Assembly: GCA_964544605.1 (NCBI GenBank)
Contig: CAZJBX010000031.1
Coordinates: 1-31,209 of the forward strand
DNA: 31,209 bases
Direction of reading: 5' to 3'
Source: JAMIFN01 sp964544605
GTDB taxonomy: Bacteria; Pseudomonadota; Gammaproteobacteria; Burkholderiales; Burkholderiaceae_C
In this document: piece by piece, positions 9,201-16,999 of the stretch
Layout: every line of letters begins with the position of its first letter
Numbering within the stretch: position 1 is the stretch's first letter
Translations under genes and position numbers: made by a program
Notes under the pieces: generated by a model
Told to the model about the DNA's origin: nothing
Databases searched by the model: none
What the model saw: only the letters and a program-made list of their open reading frames with translations

Positions 9201-10592
9201 TTAGCTGCCGCTAGCGCCCAGCTCAGTTGTGGTGAAGTTCTTCTCAGACAAGCCACCTTGGTTCAGGATGGGGCCAGTCTTCATTTGTTGGAAGAGCTGA
9301 TAGGCCACATACTTGCCGCTGGTCAAGTCTTGGTAGAAAGAAGCACCCAGTTCAGGCGATTTCAGGTCGTAAGCGTAGAACCAGTTGATCTGGCTGTGCT
9401 TGTACACCTGACCACGGCCGTCATAGTAGTCAGACAGGGTCATGTTCCAGAAGTCCTCGTCCACATAGATGACGCGCTTGGCGTACATGTGGCGGAAGCC
9501 TTTTTTCAGCGTGCCTTCGATTTCCCAAACGCGACGCAGCTCATAGCGCATGAAGTCGGGGTTGGGGTGGTTGGGTGTCAGCAGCGCGTCATAAGTCACG
9601 GTATTGCTGTTCACTTTGTAGGCGTTGGCAGGAACATAGATTTCCTTCTTGCCCAAGAGTTTCCAGTTGTAACGCTCGGGTGAACCGTTGAACAAACCGT
9701 CCTCGTCAATCGTCATGGCGCCAAAAGTGCCTTCCAGTGGCTGGTCGAAACCAAACTCAGGGGCTTGACGCACGCGACGCGTACCAGGCTCGTAAATCCA
9801 AGTCAGGCGTTTTTTGGTGTAAGTGATGGGCTCTTTCACCAAAATCTTCATGCCTTTGGACTGAGCAGGTTTGAGCATTTGTGCGAGAACAAATGCGGCC
9901 ATGCCTTCGTTGGCGTTGGGGTCAACAGGCTTGCCAAAGTTGGCAGGGTTGTTGGCAGGTACCCAGCTTGTGAATTTGGATTGTGACCAGAATTTGTTGC
10001 CGTTGGGGGAAACCACAGCCGTATCACGATCCACAGTGGCCGTGAAAGAGCGACGGGCCGTCATGGCGTTGTAGAGCACCTCAGCACCATTTTTAGGAAT
10101 GGCAAAGGGGATGCTGCCATAGATGCCGCCTTTGACATCCAAGCCGTCAGCAGACAACTCAGTCGTGGTCGCCGCTGCTTTCGTGGCCGCGCAGATGCTG
10201 TCATCCAAGCGGAAGTCGCGGTGCGTGGGGTAAACAGGCACTTTGTAAGTTTTGGGGTATTTTTTGAACATGGCGACTTGACCAGGCGTCAAGTTTTTCT
10301 CGTATTGCGCCAGGTTCTCAGCCGTAATCACGAATTTGGGCTTTTCAGCAGCGTAGGGGTCAGCGTGGTGCTGGCCGACATTGGGCTTGTAAGCCACGCC
10401 AGCAGGCGCCCCCAGCCATTTGCCAGAGAAGGCAGGAATAGAGCCGTCAGCGTTACCCGCTTTTTCAGCACCGGTACAAGTCAGGCTGGTGCCCAGCTTG
10501 CCCGCTTCGGCGGCAGACACTTTGGCCTGCACAGTGCCAGCGGCCATGCTCAGAACGGCCAGACCAACCAGAGTAGAGAGTTGAGTTTTCAC
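9201..10592 (-). CDS. DUF1329 family exported protein (LolA-like fold)
   Basis: The protein has 463 residues with a Sec signal peptide (hydrophobic LVGLAVLSMAAG, probable cleavage after VQA near residue 23). The rest matches what I know of DUF1329: KLGTSLTCTGAEKAGNADG near the mature start, IPAFSGKWLG, YKPN, VPVYPTHRDFR and GGIYGSIPFAIP. Later come a LTWIYEPGTRRVRQAPEFGFDQP segment and YVDEDFWNM. Members are periplasmic or outer-membrane proteins of unknown role, often near RND transporters or DUF1302 genes, but here it stands alone. The start is GTG at 10592, supported by AAGGAAA seven bases upstream; no better ATG exists. The start codon lies inside an AACTATAGTGAAAA sequence that resembles the XRE-associated sites near 25160 and 26000. 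A terminator lies downstream. Confidence 0.85.
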   Translation of the reverse strand: MKTQLSTLVGLAVLSMAAGTVQAKVSAAEAGKLGTSLTCTGAEKAGNADGSIPAFSGKWLGAPAGVAYKPNVGQHHADPYAAEKPKFVITAENLAQYEKNLTPGQVAMFKKYPKTYKVPVYPTHRDFRLDDSICAATKAAATTTELSADGLDVKGGIYGSIPFAIPKNGAEVLYNAMTARRSFTATVDRDTAVVSPNGNKFWSQSKFTSWVPANNPANFGKPVDPNANEGMAAFVLAQMLKPAQSKGMKILVKEPITYTKKRLTWIYEPGTRRVRQAPEFGFDQPLEGTFGAMTIDEDGLFNGSPERYNWKLLGKKEIYVPANAYKVNSNTVTYDALLTPNHPNPDFMRYELRRVWEIEGTLKKGFRHMYAKRVIYVDEDFWNMTLSDYYDGRGQVYKHSQINWFYAYDLKSPELGASFYQDLTSGKYVAYQLFQQMKTGPILNQGGLSEKNFTTTELGASGS

Positions 10593-10815
10593 TATAGTTT
10601 CCTTTCAAAGGGGTGACTAAAAACGAGTCACAGCCCCTCAGCTTAGCACCAAGCAATGTATTTTTGCTCAGCAGTCTTGGGCTTTGGGCCGTGCAGATAA
10701 AACGCCGCAAAAAATGACTGCGTTGACTGCTGGGCGCAAATTCTACCCATAAACCCTTATTGAATGCCCTGAAAATGGCCTTAATCGCTTGAAAAGCCGA
10801 TAAAAAGCGCACCAA

Positions 10816-11364
10816 CTAGGGGTTTTCCCCTAGGGGGAATTCAGGAAAAGCCAACAGCAGTTGCTGCACGATTTTCTCGGCCACGCTCAAAGGCGGGCAG
10901 TCGGCGCTTTCCACGCAACAGCTCGCCACCTCTTTGTAAAGGCCATGTCTTTGCGCATAAAGGGCCTTGATTTTCGCCAACATATCGGTATTTTGCAGCA
11001 GCGGGCGGCTGCGGTCATGCCGCAGGCGCTGGTGCAATTGCCCTGGCTGGGCGTGCAAATACACGGTAAAAGCTTGCTCGCGCAGCAATTGGCGGTTGCT
11101 TGGGCGCAGCACAATGCCGCCGCCGGTGGCCAAAACCACAGTTTTTTCATGCGCCAAGCCGAGGGCTTGGGCCAAGGTGTCGCTTTCCAAATCACGGAAA
11201 GCCGCTTCACCTTCGCGCTCAAAAAATTCGCTGATGCTGCAAGCGATGTATTCCTCAATTACCGCATCGGTGTCGAGCACAGGGCATTGCAAGAGCCGCC
11301 CCAAGCAGCGGCTCACCGTCGATTTGCCCGAGCCGGGCAAGCCCACCAAGGCAATTCTGGGCAT
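10816..11364 (-). CDS. aroK: Shikimate kinase
   Basis: The protein has 182 residues, the usual size. The Walker A motif GLPGSGKST is at residues 8-16. DTDAVIEE and FFEREGEAAFRDLE supply the shikimate-binding Asp and the RxxE region, GGGIVLR forms the glycine-rich shikimate loop, and DRSRPLL is the lid. It phosphorylates shikimate at O3 in chorismate synthesis in the cytoplasm. The ATG at 11364 has AAGGAAA upstream; an earlier in-frame start (11388) would add eight unconserved residues. It follows the DEAD-box helicase gene by 33 bp on the same strand, so the two may be co-transcribed. The common aroK-aroB pairing is absent. The stop codon lies within a CTAGGGG-tttt-CCCCTAG hairpin (10816-10833). 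Confidence 0.93.
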   Translation of the reverse strand: MPRIALVGLPGSGKSTVSRCLGRLLQCPVLDTDAVIEEYIACSISEFFEREGEAAFRDLESDTLAQALGLAHEKTVVLATGGGIVLRPSNRQLLREQAFTVYLHAQPGQLHQRLRHDRSRPLLQNTDMLAKIKALYAQRHGLYKEVASCCVESADCPPLSVAEKIVQQLLLAFPEFPLGENP

Positions 11365-11397
11365 GGCGATTTCCTTTCGAGGCCCCAAGGCCCTTTA

Positions 11398-13455
11398 TCA
11401 ATAGGCTGATTTTCGCTTAGGCGCGCCGCTTTTGCTTGGGCCGCTTTTAAAGCCAGCACCTTTGAAACCCGGTTTTTTGCCGCCAAAGCCGCTGCTTTTG
11501 CGCTCAAACTCACGGCCAAAGTCACGGTCGCGGCCTCCTGCAAAACCTGCGCTTTGCCCGCCCTCACGGCGACCTGCGCCGCCCTGGCCTTCGTTAAAAC
11601 GCGGGCGGCGTTCAAATTCACGGCCACCACCAAAATCGCGTTCACGGCCAAACTCGCGCTCGCCACGGGCAGCAAAACCGCCGCCTTGGCCACCTTCGCG
11701 GCGGCCTGCACCGCCTTGGCCTTCGTTAAAACGGGGGCGGCGTTCAAATTCGCGGCCACCACCTGCTCCGCCAAAGTCACGGTCACGGCCAAAATCGCGT
11801 TCACCACGGCCAGCAAAACCGCCGCCTTGGCCCTCATTGAAGCGGGGGCGGCGCTCAAACTCGCGACCACCGCCGAAATCTTGAGAGAAGTCAGGCGCAA
11901 AGCCACCTTTGCGATGCCCCGCCCCAGCAAAACCTTCGCCGCGCGGCTGGCGCTCAAAGCGATCGGAGAATTTGGGGCCAAATTTGGGTTTGCTGCGTTT
12001 GGGTGCTGATTTTTTCGGCTGCGGCCACGCTTTGGGCTCCATGCCAGGCACGATGGCGGTATTCAGCACTTGTTTGGTGAAGAATTCGATATCGCGGATG
12101 CGGTGGCGGTCACGGTGCTCGGCAATGGTCAAGGCCAAGCCATCGCGCCCAGCGCGGCCGGTGCGGCCAATGCGGTGCACATAGTCTTCCGCCTTCATCG
12201 GCAGGCCGTAGTTGAAGACATGGCTGATGCTGGCCACATCAATGCCACGGGCGGCGACATCGGTAGCGACCAAGAATTGAATACGGCCTTCGCGCAGCAT
12301 TTTCAGGCGGCGATTGCGCAGACCTTGGCTCAAAGCGCCATGCAAAGCAGCGGCAGAAAAACCCGCTTCGGCCAAATCATGGGCCAAGCTGTCGCATTCA
12401 ATTTGCGTGGAGGCAAACACAATGGCCTGCTCAATGGCCGTGTCGCGCAACAGATGGTCGAGCAAATTGCGGCGGTGCTGGCTGTTGTCGGCCCAGTACA
12501 GGGTTTGGCTGATATTGGCGTGGGCCTCTTGCGGCGTGTCAATTTGCACGCGCTCAGGCGTGTGCATGAGCTTGGCCGCCAAGCTTTGAATGCGCGGCGC
12601 AAAGGTGGCGGAGAACATCAGCGTTTGCTGGCGCTCGGCGCACAGATTGTGAACGGCCTCCAATTCGTCGGCAAAGCCCAAATCCAGCATGCGGTCGGCC
12701 TCGTCGAGCACCAAGGTTTGCACTTGGCCCAGTTTGATTTGACCGCTGCGCTCCAAATCGAGCAAACGGCCTGGCGTGGCCACCACCAAGGCGGCGTTTT
12801 GCAGGCGGGCAATTTGCGTGGCGTAAGGCAGGCCGCCAATGATGCTGGCGACACGCACGCCACGGATGTATTTCACCAAATTGATGGCATCAGAGGCCAC
12901 TTGCTGGGCCAGCTCGCGTGTGGGGCACAGCACCAGCGCCAAAGGCTCAGCCGCTTGGAAATTGCGGGGATTGATGGGGTTTTTGCGCTTGGGTTTTTTC
13001 GGTGGCGGCAGGCCATCGGCCTCAGCCGCACGCAGTTTCTCTTGCCAAGCTTGGCTCTCGGCGCGGTCTTGCTCGCGGCGGGCCAGCTCCAGCGCTTGCA
13101 GCATGGGCAGCAAAAAGGCCGCCGTTTTGCCGCTACCGGTTTGGCTGCTCACCATCAAATCGGGGCGGTGCTCAGGGTTCAGGGTTTGCGGCAAGACCGC
13201 CGCTTGCACGCCTGTGGGCTGGGTGTAGCCCAAGTCCTCAATGGCTTGCAGCAGCTCAGGCATGAGGCCGAGGGCGGCGAAGGCGTTATTCGATTCGGCT
13301 GCCTCGGCTGCGCTTGCATCTGCTGTGGCTGGCGCAGCGGGGGCTTGTGCCGTCAGTTCGGCTTGTGCCTTATCCAATACAGCGTCGAGTACGGACTCAG
13401 ACGAGCTTGGGTTTTCTGTTTCTACAACTTGTTCAGGGGTGATGTTGTCATTCAT
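11398..13455 (-). CDS. DEAD-box ATP-dependent RNA helicase, RhlE-like, with RG-rich tail
   Basis: From the ATG at 13455 the protein has 685 residues. All core motifs are visible: a Q-motif region (FAALGLMPELLQAIEDLGYTQPT), motif I SQTGSGKT, PTRELAQQ, TPGRLLD, DEAD in VLDEADRMLDLGF, SATF, then ATDVAARGID and HRIGRTGRAG in the second RecA lobe. An insertion of about 45 charged residues (with KPKRKNP) sits between motif I and PTREL. After about residue 490 the protein becomes a disordered basic Gly/Arg/Phe tail with three copies of GREFERRPRFNEGQGG. It should unwind short RNA duplexes in ribosome assembly, mRNA decay or cold adaptation. The tail probably binds RNA. An N-terminal extension to 13509 is possible, but residues there look unlike the family. 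No strong Shine-Dalgarno is seen. Confidence 0.9.
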   Translation of the reverse strand: MNDNITPEQVVETENPSSSESVLDAVLDKAQAELTAQAPAAPATADASAAEAAESNNAFAALGLMPELLQAIEDLGYTQPTGVQAAVLPQTLNPEHRPDLMVSSQTGSGKTAAFLLPMLQALELARREQDRAESQAWQEKLRAAEADGLPPPKKPKRKNPINPRNFQAAEPLALVLCPTRELAQQVASDAINLVKYIRGVRVASIIGGLPYATQIARLQNAALVVATPGRLLDLERSGQIKLGQVQTLVLDEADRMLDLGFADELEAVHNLCAERQQTLMFSATFAPRIQSLAAKLMHTPERVQIDTPQEAHANISQTLYWADNSQHRRNLLDHLLRDTAIEQAIVFASTQIECDSLAHDLAEAGFSAAALHGALSQGLRNRRLKMLREGRIQFLVATDVAARGIDVASISHVFNYGLPMKAEDYVHRIGRTGRAGRDGLALTIAEHRDRHRIRDIEFFTKQVLNTAIVPGMEPKAWPQPKKSAPKRSKPKFGPKFSDRFERQPRGEGFAGAGHRKGGFAPDFSQDFGGGREFERRPRFNEGQGGGFAGRGERDFGRDRDFGGAGGGREFERRPRFNEGQGGAGRREGGQGGGFAARGEREFGRERDFGGGREFERRPRFNEGQGGAGRREGGQSAGFAGGRDRDFGREFERKSSGFGGKKPGFKGAGFKSGPSKSGAPKRKSAY
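11560..11900 (-). repeat. Imperfect tandem repeats coding the helicase RG-rich tail
   Basis: Three imperfect units of about 110-130 bp share cct/ttggccttcgttaaaacg followed by ggcggcgttcaaattc on the plus strand. On the minus strand each encodes (G)REFERRPRFNEGQGG plus a variable Gly/Arg/Asp spacer. All units are in frame. Confidence 0.75.
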
Positions 13456-13521
13456 GGGATGTTTTGACGCGCAGCAACGCAAAGGCCAAGCGGCCCCTGT
13501 GTGGCACACAGCGCACTTCTT

Positions 13522-13842
13522 TCATTTGAGGTGAGTCCTGCCCTCAGGCCCCCTATGGGCCTTGGGCGGATAAAAATCCAGCACCATCAAACAAAGCAAC
13601 ATCTTGAAGCCAAGGCCGCACAGAACATGGATGCTGCGAAGCCCAAACAACAAAAGCGTAGAAGTATTGAACACGGCCACAGACCCCAAGAGAGCCTGCC
13701 GTGCGCAAGAGCCGCAGCAAGCCCAAGGGCCAAGCGACATCAAGCAAAGTGTGAGGGTGATGAAACCAAACGGCAGCAAAATTGCTGCACCGCACAATTG
13801 TCCCACAAAAAGCACTTTCGCGCAAATGCCCAATAAGGCCAT
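13522..13842 (-). CDS. Doubtful Cys-rich small membrane protein ORF
   Basis: An ATG at 13842 opens a 106-residue ORF that is very hydrophobic, with two or three possible membrane segments (FVGQLCGAAILLPFGFITL; LLGSVAVFNTSTLLLFGL; VLCGLGFKMLLCLMVLDF) and about eight cysteines. The only purine-rich upstream element (AAGG) is 12 nt from the ATG, too far to be convincing. I do not recognise the sequence. It lies 66 bp upstream of the helicase on the same strand. If it is not a gene, the 502-bp gap from 13456 to 13957 holds only the two divergent promoter regions. Confidence 0.3.
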   Translation of the reverse strand: MALLGICAKVLFVGQLCGAAILLPFGFITLTLCLMSLGPWACCGSCARQALLGSVAVFNTSTLLLFGLRSIHVLCGLGFKMLLCLMVLDFYPPKAHRGPEGRTHLK

Positions 13843-13878
13843 GAACAGAGTTTTGCCTTCTTGCTGCGGCGCAACATT

Positions 13879-13884
13879 TATAAT
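13879..13884 (+). promoter_or_regulatory. Candidate -10 box for the thiolase gene
   Basis: A perfect TATAAT lies 74 bp upstream of the thiolase ATG in otherwise GC-rich DNA. No good -35 hexamer lies at 16-18 bp, so it is either activator-dependent or a chance match. Confidence 0.35.
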
Positions 13885-13957
13885 TTCCGCCACTTGACAG
13901 GCCCCAGCCTCTGGGCCTGCCGCATTCAACAACACCCTTTTTGCAGGAGCTTCTGCC

Positions 13958-15148
13958 ATGAGCCTGACCCCCGACACCATTGTGATTACCGCTGCCGCCC
14001 GCACCCCCATGGGCAGTTTTCAAGGCGAGTTGAGCAGCCAAGCCGCCCACGATTTGGGCGGCGCAGCCATTGCCGAGGCCGTGCGCCGCGCGGGTGTCGC
14101 GCCTGAAAAAATCGACGAGGTGCTGATGGGCAACTGCCTCATGGCAGGCCAAGGCCAGGCCCCAGCCCGCCAAGCGGCTTTCAAAGGCGGCCTGCCCGAT
14201 AGCGCTGGCGCCGTTACTTTGTCAAAAATGTGCGGCGCAGGCATGAAGGCCGTGATGTTCGCCCACGATATGCTCAAAGTCGGCACTTGGGATGTGATGG
14301 TGGCTGGCGGCATGGAAAGCATGAGCAACGCCCCTTATGTGCTGACACAGGCACGCGGCGGCTACCGCATTGGCAACAACAAAATCTTCGACCACATGAT
14401 GCTTGACGGCTTGGAAGATGCCTACAACCCCGGCCAGCCCATGGGCGTGTTTGGCGAGCAATGCGCACAAAAATACGGCTTCACGCGCGAGCAACAAGAC
14501 GCTTTTGCCACCGAATCCGTGCAACGCGCCCAAGCAGCCGTAGCCAATGGCGCTTTTGATGCCGAAATCGCCCCCGTTACTTTGAAAACCCGCGCTGGCG
14601 AACAAACCATCAACAAAGACGAAGCCCCTGGCAAAGTCAAAATCGACAAAATCCCCACCCTGCGCCCCGCCTTCGCCAAGGACGGCACAGTCACTGCGGC
14701 CACCAGCTCCTCCATCAGCGATGGCGCTTCTGCTTTGGTGCTCATGCGCGCAGAAACCGCCGAGCAATTGGGCAGCAAGCCCTTGGCCCGCATCGTGGCC
14801 CACGCCACGCACTCCCATGCGCCTGAATGGTTCACCACCGCCCCAGTCGATGCCGCCAAAAAGGTTTTGGCCAAGGCTGGCTGGAACAAAGACGATGTGG
14901 ATTTGTGGGAAGTGAACGAGGCGTTTGCCGCCGTAACCATGGCCTTTATGCACGACATGGGCGTGGGCCACGACATCACGAATGTGAACGGCGGCGCTTG
15001 CGCTTTGGGCCACCCCATTGGCGCATCGGGTGCACGCATCATCACCACTTTGATTTACGCCCTGCAAGCCCGTGGCCTCAAACGCGGCGTGGCGGCCTTG
15101 TGCATTGGCGGCGGTGAGGCGACAGCCGTGGCGATTGAGCTGGTTTAA
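13958..15148 (+). CDS. Thiolase: acetyl-CoA C-acetyltransferase
   Basis: The protein has 396 residues, normal for a type II (biosynthetic) thiolase. The nucleophile Cys is in SKMCGAGMKA near residue 92; the usual CGSG is CGAG here. The rest of the active site is present: NEAFAA, GGACALGHPIGASGAR with the catalytic His, and CIGGGEATA with the second Cys. It condenses two acetyl-CoA to acetoacetyl-CoA, or cleaves it, and may feed polyhydroxybutyrate or short-chain fatty acid metabolism. No phaB or beta-oxidation gene adjoins it. The ATG at 13958 is preceded by AGGAG at 8 nt. A terminator follows, so the gene looks monocistronic. The substrate chain length cannot be told from sequence alone. Confidence 0.92.
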   Translation: MSLTPDTIVITAAARTPMGSFQGELSSQAAHDLGGAAIAEAVRRAGVAPEKIDEVLMGNCLMAGQGQAPARQAAFKGGLPDSAGAVTLSKMCGAGMKAVMFAHDMLKVGTWDVMVAGGMESMSNAPYVLTQARGGYRIGNNKIFDHMMLDGLEDAYNPGQPMGVFGEQCAQKYGFTREQQDAFATESVQRAQAAVANGAFDAEIAPVTLKTRAGEQTINKDEAPGKVKIDKIPTLRPAFAKDGTVTAATSSSISDGASALVLMRAETAEQLGSKPLARIVAHATHSHAPEWFTTAPVDAAKKVLAKAGWNKDDVDLWEVNEAFAAVTMAFMHDMGVGHDITNVNGGACALGHPIGASGARIITTLIYALQARGLKRGVAALCIGGGEATAVAIELV

Positions 15149-15173
15149 GCCGCTGGCTGAGGCCAGATACACC

Positions 15174-15202
15174 AAAGGCAGCCCGCAAAGGCTGCCTTTT
15201 TT
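15174..15202 (+). terminator. Rho-independent terminator after thiolase
   Basis: AAAGGCAGCC (15174-15183) pairs with GGCTGCCTTT (15190-15199) across a 6-nt loop and runs into six T. It also lies just beyond the stop of the convergent phnA, which it may serve. Confidence 0.9.
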
Positions 15203-15222
15203 CATGCCCAAAAGCCGAGAAC

Positions 15223-15561
15223 TCAGGCTTTTTTCACAAACTCAGATTTGAGCTGCATGGGGCCGAAGCCATCGACCTTGCAATCGATATTGTGATCACC
15301 ATCAATCAGGCGGATGTTTTTCACTTTGGTGCCCACTTTGATGGGCTGCGATGCGCCCTTGACTTTCAGATCCTTAATCAAAGTCACGGTATCGCCATCG
15401 GCCAGCAGCGTGCCGTGGGCATCTTTCACCACCAAGGTATCGTCTGGCGCTGCGGCCTCACCAGCCTGCCATTCGTGGCCACATTCGGGGCAAATCAACA
15501 GGCTGCGGTCTTCATAAGTGAAGGCCGAGCTGCAACTGGGGCAAGGGGGTAAGGTGCTCAT
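15223..15561 (-). CDS. phnA: PhnA/YjdM-family zinc-ribbon protein
   Basis: The protein has 112 residues, almost the length of E. coli YjdM/PhnA. An N-terminal zinc ribbon has CPSC (Cys7, Cys10) and CPEC (near 24-27). The C-terminal KOW-like beta domain shows the conserved DGDTVTLIKDLKVKG and IDGDHNIDCKVDGFGPMQLKSEFVKK. Despite its name, this family is not phosphonoacetate hydrolase and its role is unsettled; no phosphonate genes are nearby. The ATG at 15561 has AAGGAAA eight bases upstream and lies three bases after the stop of the esterase gene, so the two form an operon. Confidence 0.92.
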   Translation of the reverse strand: MSTLPPCPSCSSAFTYEDRSLLICPECGHEWQAGEAAAPDDTLVVKDAHGTLLADGDTVTLIKDLKVKGASQPIKVGTKVKNIRLIDGDHNIDCKVDGFGPMQLKSEFVKKA

Positions 15562-15564
15562 GTT

Positions 15565-16251
15565 TTATTTCCTTTCTTTGGGGCGGGCGGCAACCTTGGC
15601 TTTGAGCAAAGGCTGCAAATGCGGCCAGATATTGGCCAATATGATGGGCTGCGCTGCGGCATTGGCGTGCAAGGCATCTTTTTGCATCAGGGCATCTTGC
15701 CCCGCCACGCCTTCTAGCATAAAGGGCACAAGGGGCAGCCCCTCTTGCTGCGCCAGTTGCGTGTAGCTGCGCTGAAAGCTTTGCGTATAGCGTTTGCCGT
15801 AATTGGGCGGTATTTGTATGCCCACCAGCAGCACTTGCGCCCCCGCTTGGCGGCTCAAAGCCACCATACGCTGCAAATTGCTTTGCATTTGCGCCAAGTT
15901 TTGTCCGCGCAAGCCGTCATTCGCGCCCAGCTCCAAAACCACCACATCGGGGCGGTGCTGTTGCAGCGCTTGCGGCAGGCGGGCCAAACCGCCGCCTGTG
16001 GTTTCACCGCTGAGGCTGCGGTTGTGCACTGTGATATGGCCCAAGCCCTCTTTTTGCAGGCGTTGCTGCAACAAAGCGGGCCACTCCTGCCCTGCTTTCA
16101 GGCCATAGCCTGCGCTCAAAGAATCGCCATACACCAAAATGCCTGCGGCTTGGGCCGCCTGCGCCGACAGCAGCAAAGCAGCCGAACACAACAACAAAAG
16201 CCCACGCCGCCCAGCGGCCCGAAAGAAAGAGAAAAACGAAAGACATGCCAT
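15565..16251 (-). CDS. tesA: TesA-like periplasmic GDSL arylesterase/lysophospholipase
   Basis: From the ATG at 16251 the protein has 228 residues. A signal peptide (basic RR, then LLLLCSAALLLSAQAAQA) ends near residue 35. The SGNH/GDSL blocks follow: YGDSLSAGYG with Ser44, SLSGETTGGG (block II Gly), LELGANDGL (block III Asn) and DALHAN (catalytic Asp and His). It hydrolyses esters, thioesters or lysophospholipids in the periplasm, as E. coli TesA does. The frame runs open further upstream, but those residues are arginine/serine-rich noise, so I chose the ATG just before the signal peptide. The Shine-Dalgarno is poor. It is transcribed divergently from hisB. In many beta-proteobacteria an ABC transporter lies opposite this gene; that is absent here. 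Confidence 0.9.
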   Translation of the reverse strand: MACLSFFSFFRAAGRRGLLLLCSAALLLSAQAAQAAGILVYGDSLSAGYGLKAGQEWPALLQQRLQKEGLGHITVHNRSLSGETTGGGLARLPQALQQHRPDVVVLELGANDGLRGQNLAQMQSNLQRMVALSRQAGAQVLLVGIQIPPNYGKRYTQSFQRSYTQLAQQEGLPLVPFMLEGVAGQDALMQKDALHANAAAQPIILANIWPHLQPLLKAKVAARPKERK

Positions 16252-16301
16252 AGGGCCATTATGCCCAGCCCACTGGCCGCCTAAGGCGGGCCTATACAAT
16301 A

Positions 16302-16337
16302 GCCCAGCTTGGGCGCTGCGTTCTTTGTTTGCAGCGT
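16302..16337 (+). promoter_or_regulatory. Two consecutive hairpins in the tesA-hisB intergenic region
   Basis: GCCCA-GCT-TGGGC (16302-16314) is followed by CGCTGC (16314-16319) pairing with GCAGCG (16331-16336). They lie 34-68 nt before hisB and share one base, so they would be mutually exclusive at the boundary. There is no T run or His-codon leader, so classical attenuation is unlikely. Confidence 0.25.
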
Positions 16338-16369
16338 CAAGATTCTTTTGACAGTGAGTTCTATCTGCC

Positions 16370-16972
16370 ATGAGCACCCCTACCCCCCGCACCGCCAGCA
16401 CCAGCCGCGACACCGCCGAAACCAAAATCAAACTGAGCGTGAATTTAGACGGCACAGGCCAAGCCAAGCTACAAACTGGCATTGGTTTTTTTGACCACAT
16501 GCTCGACCAAATCGCCCGCCACGGCTTGATTGACCTCGATATTTTTTGCGATGGCGATCTGCACATCGACGGCCACCACACGGTAGAAGATGTCGGCATT
16601 GCCTTGGGCCAAGCCTTCCGCCAAGCCGTGGGCGATAAAAAGGGCCTACGCCGCTACGGCCACGCCTATGTGCCGCTGGATGAGGCGCTCTCGCGCGTGG
16701 TGGTGGACTTCTCTGGCCGCCCTGGTTTGGTGATGGAGGTGGACTTCACCGCCGCACAAATTGGCGCCATGGACACCCAGCTCTTTCAAGAGTTCTTCCA
16801 AGGCTTTGTGAACCATGCCTTGGTCAGCCTGCACATTGATTGCTTGCGCGGCAAAAACGCCCACCACCAAGCAGAAACCATCTTCAAAGCCTTTGGCCGC
16901 GCGCTGCGTATGGCGCTGGAATTCGATCCCCGCGCACTGGACCAAATCCCTTCCACCAAAGGCTGCCTATAA
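16370..16972 (+). CDS. hisB: Imidazoleglycerol-phosphate dehydratase
   Basis: The 200-residue protein is the monofunctional HisB (dehydratase only). It has RDTAETKIKLSVNLDGTG at the N-terminus, FFDHMLDQIARHG, the metal-binding GHHTVED (residues 68-74), VDFSGRP, and the second motif NAHHQAETIFKAFGRALRMA. It dehydrates imidazoleglycerol phosphate to imidazoleacetol phosphate in histidine synthesis, using Mn at a 24-mer interface. The ATG at 16370 lacks an evident Shine-Dalgarno. No other his genes are in the window; hisH and hisA often follow hisB in related bacteria but do not here. It begins a co-oriented run that leads into rseP and bamA. Confidence 0.95.
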   Translation: MSTPTPRTASTSRDTAETKIKLSVNLDGTGQAKLQTGIGFFDHMLDQIARHGLIDLDIFCDGDLHIDGHHTVEDVGIALGQAFRQAVGDKKGLRRYGHAYVPLDEALSRVVVDFSGRPGLVMEVDFTAAQIGAMDTQLFQEFFQGFVNHALVSLHIDCLRGKNAHHQAETIFKAFGRALRMALEFDPRALDQIPSTKGCL

Positions 16973-16999
16973 ACCCACCCGCCTGAGGAGCCCCGCGCC

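Noticed and set aside
10816..10833. CTAGGGG-tttt-CCCCTAG as the aroK terminator
   Set aside because: The stem includes the stop codon and no T run follows on the minus strand, so I did not list it as a terminator.
12070..13467. 465-aa plus-strand frame opposite the helicase gene
   Set aside because: Open only because of the codon bias of the helicase gene on the other strand; no recognisable motifs, and the helicase motifs are complete.
14222..15211. 329-aa minus-strand frame opposite the thiolase gene
   Set aside because: His/Gly-rich antisense shadow; the thiolase active-site residues prove the plus frame.
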